A stretch of 64,000 nt of DNA from Shewanella putrefaciens (GCF_016406325.1 NZ_CP066370.1:3348001-3412000), one strand, 5' to 3'; positions 19,575 through 27,122 are shown, counted from the stretch's first letter. Numbers and translations: made by a program. Notes: a model not told the origin generated them from the letters alone.

Positions 19575-20292
19575 AATAACCAACCTGCATAAAAACTTCG
19601 GCGATAACCAAGTGCTTAAAGGCATTAACGAGCATATTCGTCAGGGCGAAGTGGTGAGCGTGATCGGTCCAAGCGGCAGTGGCAAGAGTACCTTTTTGCG
19701 CTGTATTAATCTGTTAGAGCAGCCAAGCCAAGGCGATATTGAGATTGAAGGTCAATTGATCACAGCGCCAAACGCCTGCGTCGATAAACTGCGGCAAAAA
19801 GTGGGCATGGTGTTTCAAAACTTTAATCTGTTCCCCCATAAAACTGTCATCCAAAACATCACTTTAGCGCCCATTAGTCTAAAACTGATGACGCCAGATC
19901 AAGCCGAGACCAAAGCCCTCGACCTACTGGCACAGGTTGGTTTAAGTGACAAAGCTAATGCCTACCCCGCCAGTTTATCGGGCGGCCAAAAGCAAAGGGT
20001 CGCCATTGCCCGCGCATTGGCCATGGAACCAGACTTGATGCTGTTCGATGAGCCAACATCGGCACTCGATCCCGAAATGGTCGGTGATGTATTAGACGTG
20101 ATGAAAGATTTAGCGCTAAAGGGCATGACCATGGTCATTGTCACCCACGAAATGGGCTTTGCGCGCGATGTATCCGATCGCGTGATCTTTATGGACGGCG
20201 GTTATGTAGTCGAATCAAGTCCGCCAGATGAGCTATTCACCCATCCGAAAGAAGCCCGTACCCAAGCATTTTTAAGCAAAGTATTGCGTTAG
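19567..20292 (+). CDS. Amino-acid ABC transporter ATP-binding protein
   Basis: 241-residue ATPase of the polar amino-acid uptake family (GlnQ/HisP/ArtP type). Walker A 'GPSGSGKST' lies near residue 32, the signature 'LSGGQKQR' near 138 and Walker B '[12 protein letters not shown]' near 157, with the switch His in 'VTHEMGFA'. The start is GTG at 19567, inside the end of the permease gene. It is the last gene of the operon; no clear intrinsic terminator follows, only imperfect hairpins in the next 100 bases. Confidence 0.95.
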   Translation: MIKITNLHKNFGDNQVLKGINEHIRQGEVVSVIGPSGSGKSTFLRCINLLEQPSQGDIEIEGQLITAPNACVDKLRQKVGMVFQNFNLFPHKTVIQNITLAPISLKLMTPDQAETKALDLLAQVGLSDKANAYPASLSGGQKQRVAIARALAMEPDLMLFDEPTSALDPEMVGDVLDVMKDLALKGMTMVIVTHEMGFARDVSDRVIFMDGGYVVESSPPDELFTHPKEARTQAFLSKVLR

Positions 20293-20716
20293 CTTAAGCG
20301 GCTTAAGTCCTGTCCCTCATGCTCACTGTCATGACCTTTATAAGTACGTGCAGTGAGCAAAGGATTCAAATTAGGATCCCAACATTCAACGTTCATGACA
20401 AAGACTAAATTAGACAAGTCAGGATACAATCATCTTTCACAACACCATAAAAATTATGCCGTTGAATTAACAGGAATTGAACTAAAGCTAAATAGCCGTT
20501 TATCAGTTCAGGGAGTTTATTGTCATTGTGTCTCCAGCGACACGCCATGAATATGTCCTTATAGGCTCGACGGCGACATCCATGTCGCCAACGCTCACTG
20601 GTGAGCCAATGCCAATTTTAACTACCAGTTTTGCTATATATACGTAAAAAGCTAGTAGACATAAATGGGTTAGAATTCTTGCTCTAATCTATGATTTTCG
20701 AATTAAAATTGCTATG
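20293..20716. other. Gene-free stretch with several inverted repeats
   Basis: About 420 bases lie between the ABC operon and the first attC-like site. They hold a 9-bp inverted repeat with a long loop (TGCTCACTG at 20320, CAGTGAGCA at 20351), a GTGTC/GACAC pair near 20528-20543 and the double palindrome at 20572-20606. A 65-codon frame at 20353 lacks a ribosome site and any family feature, so I do not call it a gene. Confidence 0.55.
20572..20606. repeat. Double palindrome (REP-like element)
   Basis: GGCGACAT-CC-ATGTCGCC (8-bp arms) is followed after three bases by GCTCAC-TG-GTGAGC (6-bp arms). Two adjacent hairpins without a T run resemble dispersed extragenic palindromes more than a terminator. 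I see no second copy in this window. Confidence 0.6.
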
Positions 20717-20778
20717 GATTAACGCCGCGCTCTAGGACAAAGCGCAGCGTAGGTTTGTCCCAGAGCGCCTTGTTATGC
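20717..20778 (-). repeat. attC-like recombination site D
   Basis: This is the best-formed of four similar sites. On the minus strand it runs from GCATAAC to GTTAATC, and encloses a 15-bp stem (20727-20741 with 20754-20768, one mismatch) around a 12-base loop. The upstream end contains the TAA stop codon of the neighbouring gene, the usual arrangement in gene cassettes. Outer 7-mers act as candidate core sites. Confidence 0.65.
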
Positions 20779-21510
20779 GCTTGCCGCTTCACTTAAATCA
20801 ATCTCCATTGGAATCTGATATGAATTTGTGTAAAGGCTAGCTTTAAATGATGCCCTCGGCGTGATCAGGACTTTTCCATCTTTTACTGAAATTGTACCGA
20901 CCAGAGGAAATATATCCGATGGTCCCTTAAGATCAACAAACCTTTTAGTGAAAGTAGCACCTGTTTTGTGGTTAATGTATTTTACAAGCCCATGAGATGC
21001 TTCGCCATTTGGGCGCAATTTATATGAAACCAAAACCGAATATAACTTAGTATGTTTTGCCTTAACCGGAAGCTCGACCGCAGAACCAAATCTTTCCACT
21101 TCGTTTGAAGCAAGCTTGATTTTTTCGGTTTTTTCTATGCTCAACTTACAAAGGTGCTCAAGACACTCAAAGGTACTGCGAATTACAAATTGTTCAAGTT
21201 CGGACTCATTAAATGATTTTAATTTCTCAAAATTTACACCACAGTCTATATATCTAAGCCACTTTTCTGGTGTTCTATCGGAAAAAACCATCGAGCCTTC
21301 TGGAATAGCATTTGTGTAGTTTACATATAGGTGATCGAATTCTCCGAGGGATAATCCATTTGCACCAAGTATTGTGGCTATACGAGCACCCCAGTAATGA
21401 AGCAGCTTAGGAAATTTGAAAAAGCTAGAACAACTCGAAGGTAGACTTTTACCTGTCTCATATAGGGAGTCGCTAGCGTAATACCTAATATCTATTAATG
21501 CTTTTTCCAT
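20773..21510 (-). CDS. Hypothetical protein, cassette-borne
   Basis: I do not recognise this 245-residue protein. It has no signal peptide and no membrane segment, so it should be cytoplasmic. An N-terminal half rich in aromatic residues (about 1-100) is followed by a charged helical stretch (about 105-140) and a beta-rich C-terminal half with 'TKLYSVLVSYKLRPNG' and 'KYINHKTGATF'. Its stop codon lies inside attC-like site D and another such site lies just upstream, so it reads as a mobile cassette gene. Toxin, antitoxin or defence roles are common for such genes but nothing here shows one. Confidence 0.7.
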   Translation of the reverse strand: MEKALIDIRYYASDSLYETGKSLPSSCSSFFKFPKLLHYWGARIATILGANGLSLGEFDHLYVNYTNAIPEGSMVFSDRTPEKWLRYIDCGVNFEKLKSFNESELEQFVIRSTFECLEHLCKLSIEKTEKIKLASNEVERFGSAVELPVKAKHTKLYSVLVSYKLRPNGEASHGLVKYINHKTGATFTKRFVDLKGPSDIFPLVGTISVKDGKVLITPRASFKASLYTNSYQIPMEIDLSEAASA

Positions 21511-21533
21511 TTATATATCCGATCTCTCTTCAC

Positions 21534-21634
21534 GCATAAGCCGAAAACAGCTGCTGCTTTGTAGTGGATTGTTTTGCGGTAGCGTAGCAAAACAAGGAAC
21601 AAAAAAGCCATCAGGCTGGTTTGCATTGTTATGT
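21534..21634 (-). repeat. attC-like recombination site C
   Basis: Between the 95- and 245-residue genes the minus strand runs from ACATAAC to a CTTATGC-type end. Inside is a perfect 9-bp stem, TTGTTTTGC (21559-21567) with GCAAAACAA (21577-21585), and the loop has the TACGCTACC sequence that resembles the loop of site D. Confidence 0.5.
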
Positions 21635-21635
21635 G

Positions 21636-21923
21636 TTACTCACAGAATGGACAAAATAAGTTGTTCATGAACTCTAGTGGATCAATATTGCAGCTAGGTA
21701 GTAGAACCGTAACTCTACCGTGCTTTTGACATTCTATTTCTTGGAAGCCACCTTCTGCTTTTAAAGTACTTATTTCCAGATCGCTCCAGCCGCACCAAGG
21801 GCAACATTTTATCTCAGCTTCAGTGATAGCAGCTATTTCCTGCTCCCAATTACACTCTCCGCAATGGACTTTGCGAATCGTTCTGGCTTCTGTGAGATTT
21901 ATTACTTTGGGTCTTTCGATCAT
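21636..21923 (-). CDS. Small zinc-ribbon-like protein, cassette-borne
   Basis: 95-residue cytoplasmic protein with four cysteine clusters: 'HCGECNW' near residue 20, 'CCPWCGW' near 41, 'CQKHG' near 64 and a C-terminal 'LFCPFCE'. The CxxC pairs suggest one or two structural zinc ribbons. I recognise no named family. The start ATG at 21923 fits the frame, though the ribosome site is weak. It lies between attC-like sites B and C on the same strand as its neighbours. Possible roles are a nucleic-acid or protein adaptor, or an anti-toxin; none is shown. Confidence 0.7.
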   Translation of the reverse strand: MIERPKVINLTEARTIRKVHCGECNWEQEIAAITEAEIKCCPWCGWSDLEISTLKAEGGFQEIECQKHGRVTVLLPSCNIDPLEFMNNLFCPFCE

Positions 21924-21936
21924 TAAGATTCCCTAC

Positions 21937-22054
21937 ACATAACGTTGGGTATAAGCGGCTCCGCGTTAGCGAATAATACATCAAGCCATCCATTTTAAAC
22001 CAACAACATAATGCACTTTTGGTTTGCCTTTAACCAGCGATGGCTTTGTTAAGC
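21937..22054 (-). repeat. attC-like recombination site B
   Basis: On the minus strand the site runs from GCTTAAC (22054) to GTTATGTG (21937). It holds an 8-bp stem AAGCCATC/GATGGCTT and a GCGGAGCCGC palindrome. Just before it is a perfect CAACTGAA/TTCAGTTG hairpin (22054-22073). The length is closer to the long Vibrio-type repeats than to site D. Confidence 0.42.
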
Positions 22055-22112
22055 AACTGAAATCATTCAGTTGTGCAGGGTGTTCACTGGAAGCAAGATA
22101 TTCCGATAATAC

Positions 22113-22469
22113 CTATTCTTGCTCCCAATTATCCCCTTCTCGGCGACAAACATAGTCATAGTAAAGGGTGGAACCAAAGGGCTGAAATTCCATCTCAATG
22201 CCGTTTTCGTAATACTGACCATTTTCGCAGTCCATTCTGTCATTAAGTCGTACTAAGGCATCATGAATACCACCACGTCTAGCATTAATAAGCATCTTGA
22301 CGAGAATCTCTCTTTGCTGGACAGTTAGTGACTTTAAGAACTCATTTATTTCTGAATTTTCCTGCCTGTTTGGATAGCTCCCTTCTTGCAAGACCCATTT
22401 TTCAAATACTCCATCATGTAACTGAGTAAACTCGTCAACAAAGCTTTTCCACAATTCAACTGAACTCAT
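22113..22469 (-). CDS. Hypothetical protein, cassette-borne
   Basis: 118-residue acidic, soluble protein from ATG 22469, which has a strong AGGAG site five bases upstream; the frame extends six codons further but that start has no such site. It is mostly helical, with 'QQREILVKMLINARRGGIHDALVRLND' split around residue 50-75 and a C-terminal 'GSTLYYDYVCRREGD'. It resembles small uncharacterised DUF proteins seen in cassette arrays, but I cannot name a family with confidence. attC-like sites flank it on both sides. Confidence 0.72.
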   Translation of the reverse strand: MSSVELWKSFVDEFTQLHDGVFEKWVLQEGSYPNRQENSEINEFLKSLTVQQREILVKMLINARRGGIHDALVRLNDRMDCENGQYYENGIEMEFQPFGSTLYYDYVCRREGDNWEQE

Positions 22470-22483
22470 TTTTTCTCCTGAGA

Positions 22484-22552
22484 GCATAACGCAGTACCCA
22501 TGCGCGTGAACTTGTGAATGCCGCGGGTCTCGAATGCCTCACTCTGTTATGT
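22484..22552 (-). repeat. attC-like recombination site A
   Basis: On the minus strand the site runs from ACATAAC to GTTATGC, so its outer 7-mers are nearly complementary. The stop codon of the VOC remnant lies inside the first 7-mer. The inner stem is poor (six of eight pairs next to the core), making it weaker than site D. Confidence 0.45.
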
Positions 22553-22818
22553 GTCTGCAGCTTCATTAAACAAAATCCTGTTTGAAAACGGATCTGTTAC
22601 AGTAAAGCAACGATCGCCCCAAGGCGCATCTTCAATACTAGGTTTGTTGTATTTATATGGCTTAGAAGTCACATGAGCAAACAATTTATCAAGTTCACTC
22701 ACATTCACTAAAATCTTACAGTCAGGAGTTTCAAATTTTTTTTGAAACTAATACCTGCTTTGATCACATTGTTTTTTACGTAAACCTGCTTAAAATGCTG
22801 CCATTGAATTTGTATTCC
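22547..22818 (-). pseudogene. 3' remnant of a VOC/glyoxalase-superfamily gene
   Basis: The last 90 codons of a VOC-fold (glyoxalase/bleomycin-resistance) protein are readable: 'KQVYVKNNVIKAGISFKK', then after a frame change 'FETPDCKILVNV', and the family end 'APWGDRCFTVTDPFSNRILF'. The frame breaks in a run of eight T on the plus strand (22736-22743); nine would restore it. The 5' half of the gene is missing, with a stop codon at the edge toward nfsB. This is a decayed cassette, and the nfsB promoter must lie within or near it on the other strand. Confidence 0.75.
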
Positions 22819-22839
22819 TTAATGATTTGGAGCCGTTAC

Positions 22840-23493
22840 ATGAGTGATTTAAGTTTCTTCGCCAAAAAGCGCTACACCACTAAGGCCTTTGATCCAACTA
22901 AGACGATTCCTGCGGATAAAATTGCGGAAATCAAAACCTTATTGCAGTTCAGCCCATCCTCAACCAACTCACAGCCTTGGCATTTTGTATTAGCAAGCAC
23001 GGCAGAGGGTAAAGCTCTAGTTGCCCAAGCAACTGAAAATTACGCCTTTAACACTCAAAAAATTCTTAATGCATCCCATGTTGTCGTGCTTTGTACTCGC
23101 ACCCAGTTAGATGAAGCGCATTTGCTAAAAGTACTTGAGCAAGAAGCAAAAGATGGTCGTTTTGCTAATGAAGAAGCCAAGCAAGGTCAACATAATGGGC
23201 GCTCATTTTTTGCCAATATGCATAAATATGAACTGAAAGATGCCCAGCATTGGATGGAAAAACAAGTCTATTTAGCGTTGGGAACCTTAATGCTCGGCGC
23301 AAGCGTGTTAGATATTGATGCGTGTCCAATTGAAGGTTTTGATGCCACTAAACTGAACCAAGTTTTAGGTCTGCGGGAAAAAGGCCTATGTGCTTCAGTG
23401 GTCGTTGCCCTCGGTTATCGCTCAGAGGAAGACTTCAACGCTAAATTACCTAAATCACGTTTAGCACAAGACGTTATCTTTACCGAGATCTAA
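22840..23493 (+). CDS. nfsB: Oxygen-insensitive NAD(P)H nitroreductase NfsB
   Basis: Cytoplasmic FMN flavoprotein (217 residues) that reduces nitroaromatics, quinones and dihydropteridine with NAD(P)H; it works as a homodimer. It tracks E. coli NfsB closely: 'KRYTTKAFDPTK' at the N-terminus, the FMN-binding 'LLQFSPSSTNSQPWHFVLAS' near residue 36, 'ASHVVVLC', 'WMEKQVYLALG' and 'PIEGFDATKLNQVLGLREKG'. I chose ATG 22840 with GGAG seven bases upstream; the 15 codons before it in frame are not conserved. It borders the cassette island and ends before a terminator. Confidence 0.95.
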   Translation: MSDLSFFAKKRYTTKAFDPTKTIPADKIAEIKTLLQFSPSSTNSQPWHFVLASTAEGKALVAQATENYAFNTQKILNASHVVVLCTRTQLDEAHLLKVLEQEAKDGRFANEEAKQGQHNGRSFFANMHKYELKDAQHWMEKQVYLALGTLMLGASVLDIDACPIEGFDATKLNQVLGLREKGLCASVVVALGYRSEEDFNAKLPKSRLAQDVIFTEI

Positions 23494-23512
23494 AAACGGC
23501 TTAAGTTCTTCA

Positions 23513-23555
23513 AAAATGTCCTTGATTTAATTGAATTTAAATAAGGGCATTTTTT
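23513..23555 (+). terminator. Terminator of nfsB
   Basis: AAAATGTCCTT and AAGGGCATTTT form an 11-bp stem with one G-T pair, followed by a T run, 20 bases after the nfsB stop. Confidence 0.75.
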
Positions 23556-23804
23556 ATTATTGCGTTTGCTAATCTACAGCATCCCTCTTCTTATCGACTA
23601 ATGCTTGCAAGTCGGAAGCGCGTTTAAGCCAGATTGCTCTACAATCCATCTTTGCCTACACTTTTGCTCTATGGCATAGTCTAAATGCAATCATATTTTT
23701 GTTGCACCTAGCGAATACCAATCCAACGCTGAAAAACAATAGCCTCAAAGCACAAGCTTTATAACACTGTTTTGCAAACCACAACATAGGATGGAAAAGT
23801 CAGT
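23556..23804. other. Intergenic region upstream of the DnaJ-domain gene
   Basis: With the nfsB terminator this makes a gap of 311 bases. It should hold the promoter of the DnaJ-domain gene. I see no clear operator, RNA or short gene. Confidence 0.5.
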
Positions 23805-24449
23805 ATGTTACTTGCTAAACCTTCGCTCAATGCAGAAGCACAATCGGCAAGATTATCCACCACCAAAGGTGATAATCCACTGATTTGGCCCCTTCTCTCC
23901 GTATTGCAAGCCTCTAATCAAAGCTGGAAAATCCACCACCTCGCGACTGAATTACAAAGCAAAGGATTGATTCATCCACTGGATGAGAATCCAGGTAACG
24001 ATTTGTTTAAGCGAAACTTCTTATTGATGAATGCCCTATTTGAGTTACAAGAAATCCTGCTTCCTCGGCAGTGGCTTCAAGTGAAGGCTATGGATATTCA
24101 AATTTTTCGTTTAGTACCATCCAACGTCAATCTACTGATGATGGAAGAAACATCGCTTAGAGAATATTACCTTGACTGGAACAACTACGACACAAGCGAA
24201 AACGTGGTCAGGGAGCTATTAGAAGCCTTCTGGACCAGTTACAAAAGCTATATTGGCCTTAACATTAACCTCATGAATAAAGGGCATGCTCTTAGCGTAT
24301 TTGAATTAGATGAAAGCGCCACTGCGCGGGATATTCGCAAGCAATGGCGCCGCTTGGCCCTTAAGTGGCACCCCGATAGACCAGACGGCGATGCAGCAAG
24401 ATTTCGTGAAGTCTGTGAGGCTTGGCAATCACTAAGGGATATAGCTTAG
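23805..24449 (+). CDS. DnaJ-domain protein (DNAJ_related type)
   Basis: 214-residue cytoplasmic protein with an N-terminal helical domain (about 1-140) of the 'DNA-J related' type and a C-terminal J domain (about 160-213). The J domain holds the essential HPD tripeptide in 'LKWHPDRPDGD', so it can stimulate an Hsp70 (DnaK) ATPase. It lacks the Gly/Phe and zinc-finger regions of DnaJ, so it is a specialised co-chaperone whose client is unknown. It is a single gene. Confidence 0.88.
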   Translation: MLLAKPSLNAEAQSARLSTTKGDNPLIWPLLSVLQASNQSWKIHHLATELQSKGLIHPLDENPGNDLFKRNFLLMNALFELQEILLPRQWLQVKAMDIQIFRLVPSNVNLLMMEETSLREYYLDWNNYDTSENVVRELLEAFWTSYKSYIGLNINLMNKGHALSVFELDESATARDIRKQWRRLALKWHPDRPDGDAARFREVCEAWQSLRDIA

Positions 24450-24752
24450 AAACGTGATGTAACCATTGCTAAGCCACGGTGATTTAGTCCTCTGTCATCT
24501 CTACCAATAAATGTGATCCTGTTTACAGTCTTGTAAATCTAAGGGGGAAACCTCCTGTGGGATCACAGATTTAGTCTAATATCCTCAACGCAATTCAGCG
24601 ATAATTAAGTCTTCCAATTTAACCTGAAGCTATACGCCGACAGTGCGATATCCGTCTGGCTTCGATGATGAAGCTTAACTGATCTGTTTTAGGTTTATAA
24701 TCACGCAGAATATCAATATCATTCATTCAATCTAACCGACTTTGAGGAAAAT
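24450..24752. other. Intergenic region upstream of the DsbA-like gene
   Basis: 303 bases. They hold a CRP-like sequence at 24512-24527 (TGTGA, six bases, TTACA; nine of ten consensus positions) about 225 bases before the DsbA-like start. No terminator for the DnaJ-domain gene is obvious. Confidence 0.4.
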
Positions 24753-25505
24753 ATGATTAAACCATTAACCTTGGCTGTAGCCTTCATTTTGGCACCACTA
24801 AGTGCATTTGCGGCCAACTTTACCGAAGGTACTCATTACACCCAAATTTCGGATAAAGCCCCTAGCGCTGAACCTAAGTTAACTGAGTTTTTCTCTTTCT
24901 ATTGCCATAATTGCTTTAATATGGAAACTAATTATCTACCTGATATAAAAGCAAACTTAGATAAAAAAGTGGCATTTGATAGCAAACATGTCGACTTTAT
25001 GAATAGCGATATTGGCACCGAAGTCATGCGCTCTTTGGCCGTGATCCAAAGCGTTGATAATAAAGATGCCTTAACCCATGCCATGTTTGCAGCAATCCAA
25101 GGTGAAGAAGGCGCAAACGGTCACGATCACAGTGCGCCAGGGCATAAACACGAGCCGCAAATCAACAACCGTGATGATATCAAACAAATATTTGCTAAAT
25201 TTGGCATCGATGCCGCTAAATACGATGAACTTGCCGATAGTAAAAATACCAATGAAAAACTCGCTCTATGGCGCGCACAGCAAAATCAGTTCAAAGTAGA
25301 AAGTGTGCCCGCGTTTATTGTCAATGATAAATACGCTGTTAACTTAAGCAGTATCAAAACCTTAGATGAATTAATTAGCTTAATTAACTATCTTGCTATT
25401 GAAAAAGATGCCCAAGCACCTAAAAGTTCAGGCGGCAGTTTAACTTGGCTATTCCTCGCCTTTGCAGCAGTCATTGGATTAAGCCGCCAAAAGCGAATCC
25501 GTTAA
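24753..25505 (+). CDS. DsbA-family thioredoxin-fold protein with His-rich loop and GlyGly-CTERM tail
   Basis: Periplasmic thiol oxidoreductase of the DsbA family. A Sec signal ends at about residue 20 (SAFAA). The active site is Cys51-His-Asn-Cys54 and the cis-proline loop is 'VESVPAFIV'. Two additions are odd. A His-rich insert, 'NGHDHSAPGHKHEP', sits in the helical domain near residues 124-140 and could bind metal. The C-terminus is 'SGGSLTWLFLAFAAVIGL' plus a basic end, the GlyGly-CTERM pattern processed by rhombosortase in Shewanella and Vibrio. The mature protein may therefore be surface-sorted or membrane-held. No dsbB is adjacent. Confidence 0.88.
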   Translation: MIKPLTLAVAFILAPLSAFAANFTEGTHYTQISDKAPSAEPKLTEFFSFYCHNCFNMETNYLPDIKANLDKKVAFDSKHVDFMNSDIGTEVMRSLAVIQSVDNKDALTHAMFAAIQGEEGANGHDHSAPGHKHEPQINNRDDIKQIFAKFGIDAAKYDELADSKNTNEKLALWRAQQNQFKVESVPAFIVNDKYAVNLSSIKTLDELISLINYLAIEKDAQAPKSSGGSLTWLFLAFAAVIGLSRQKRIR

Positions 25506-25510
25506 GTAAA

Positions 25511-25536
25511 AAAATGGCCTCCAACGGAGGCCATCT
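25511..25536. terminator. Terminator between DsbA-like and cytochrome b-like genes
   Basis: ATGGCCTCC and GGAGGCCAT form a 9-bp stem with a 3-base loop. The longer T run (seven) is on the minus strand, so it mainly ends the cytochrome b-like gene. Confidence 0.8.
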
Positions 25537-25553
25537 CTTCTCAAGACCACAGA

Positions 25554-26099
25554 TTACTGCCTAATAAATTCAATAATATGGGTTGCTGCCAGCACGATAT
25601 GTACAATTAAAAAGCCAATAAAAGCCTGTGCACAAATAAGATGATAACCACGCCAGTCCATTGCGATTGGTGTACCTTGATATACAAACCACACAACACC
25701 AGTCAACCCCGTTGCGACCAGCAATAACATTCCAATGCCTTCAACCACACTGAATAACCCTTTGCCGCCCGCAACAGGGAACTTACCTTTGATTACACCA
25801 GCGATATCTTGTTTCAGTTGTGCCCAATCCCCCACTAGCCAACCAAAATACGAGCGCCATTTTCCATTGAAGGTATTGTGAAGTAAGAATAATAATGCAA
25901 GAACCGTACAGACCAATCCTAAGTAAACATGCAGGTAATCCCAAAAACTGGCATTTTTTCTCAGGCTTCGTCCTATAAAAATCCATGGGCTACTACATAC
26001 CAATACCGCACAGCAAGTCGCAAGCCACACATGTAAATGGGTTATCAATATACGAAACACGTTGCCGAATTTTACTGCCGCAGTCGGTTTATCCGTCAT
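25554..26099 (-). CDS. Cytochrome b-like membrane protein
   Basis: 181-residue inner-membrane protein with four hydrophobic helices and several membrane histidines: 'THLHVWLATC' near residue 20, 'WDYLHVYLGL' near 54, 'FLLHNTFNGKWR' near 78, and 'GYHLICAQAFIGFLIVHI' near 150. This spacing resembles the bis-heme b subunits of b561, hydrogenase or formate dehydrogenase gamma type. It lies 33 bases after hemG on the same strand, so the two are probably co-transcribed. Inference: it may link HemG-derived electrons to the quinone pool, but this is only positional. Confidence 0.72.
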   Translation of the reverse strand: MTDKPTAAVKFGNVFRILITHLHVWLATCCAVLVCSSPWIFIGRSLRKNASFWDYLHVYLGLVCTVLALLFLLHNTFNGKWRSYFGWLVGDWAQLKQDIAGVIKGKFPVAGGKGLFSVVEGIGMLLLVATGLTGVVWFVYQGTPIAMDWRGYHLICAQAFIGFLIVHIVLAATHIIEFIRQ

Positions 26100-26132
26100 G
26101 ATCCATGCCCTTAAACTTATAGCAAGCCACTT

Positions 26133-26654
26133 TTATGCTTGATGGATTTGCTCACCAAACTCGTTTACTTTCTGCCAATCTGTATATTCAACATTGGTAA
26201 CTGGATCCGTCGGCCCCTTAGTTAACCACATAATAAAACGAATAATATTCCTATCTAAAGCGTTATAGCCTTGATAGTTCAAGTTACCACCAAACACTTG
26301 CAGTAACTGAGGTCTCCAAGTCGTTTTGCTTAAAAAAGCCTGCATATAAGGATTAGTCTCAGGCGTATTTTTTTCCGGCTTACGCGCCACTAAGCTAACC
26401 GAGAAAAAACCACTTACTTTTTGTGTTAGTAGTTTTTGATGCTTTTGAATAAATTCATATAACGTCGGATTATGTTTACCATGGCGAATACTGGCGCCAA
26501 TAATGATTTTGTCGAACGACTCCATTGCGGGCACAGCCTTAATATCGGCGATAACAACCGAATTGCCTAAGTCCTTAAGTTGCTGCGCTAGCTGATTAGT
26601 GATCTTACGGGTTTGACCGTGAACACTAGAGAAAATGATCAGAATTTTTTTCAC
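26133..26654 (-). CDS. hemG: Menaquinone-dependent protoporphyrinogen IX dehydrogenase HemG
   Basis: Flavodoxin-fold FMN enzyme (173 residues) that oxidises protoporphyrinogen IX to protoporphyrin IX in heme synthesis, passing electrons to menaquinone or ubiquinone. It closely follows E. coli HemG: N-terminal FMN phosphate loop 'SSVHGQTRKI', 'IIGASIRHGKHNPTLYEF', 'FFSVSLVARKPEKNTPETNP' (the long insert typical of HemG) and 'VTNVEYTDWQKV'. Length matches (E. coli 181). It precedes a cytochrome b-like gene. Confidence 0.95.
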   Translation of the reverse strand: MKKILIIFSSVHGQTRKITNQLAQQLKDLGNSVVIADIKAVPAMESFDKIIIGASIRHGKHNPTLYEFIQKHQKLLTQKVSGFFSVSLVARKPEKNTPETNPYMQAFLSKTTWRPQLLQVFGGNLNYQGYNALDRNIIRFIMWLTKGPTDPVTNVEYTDWQKVNEFGEQIHQA

Positions 26655-27122
26655 TTTAGCCTCGATTCATCTCAACAAAAATAAGAAAAAGCGGCCTGAA
26701 AAATGATAGTGAAAGGCGGCTTAGATGGATAACGCAAAAAGCAAACAGCCTATTACGAGATTGCATACTAGGTGATTTAAATATCAATTTACATGAAATA
26801 GATCACGGGGTTAGCCCCATAGGGCTTATGCATACACAGTAATTTTAGCTTGCTCACAAAAATAGACTCGGTAATAAATTGAGAATTCAAAAATGACCTT
26901 GCATCGTTGCCTCATAGTACGTCAATAGACTTACCATGATTCCGCAATTCACCTTAGCCAACGAGTATCAAAATTTACGATTTCAACATAATAATCGTCA
27001 ATAGATTGGGTTAATATAGCCAGAACCGTGATTAAGGATTCGCTATTATCTAAGCAAAATCAGCTTTGGTAAGACAATTCACTTAACTCCCTATATCAGC
27101 ATACAAACAAGGATTGATTCGG
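26655..27122. other. Intergenic region between divergent genes
   Basis: 468 A/T-rich bases between hemG (minus) and the TIGR03899-like gene (plus). They contain a small GGGG-TTAG-CCCC hairpin near 26808. I see no gene, RNA or convincing regulator site. Confidence 0.5.

Noticed and set aside
20281..20310. Palindromic CTTAAG repeats just after the ABC ATPase gene
   Set aside because: Too short and lacking a T run to be a terminator.
20353..20550. 65-codon plus-strand frame after the ABC operon
   Set aside because: No ribosome site, no family feature, and it overlaps inverted repeats; probably chance.
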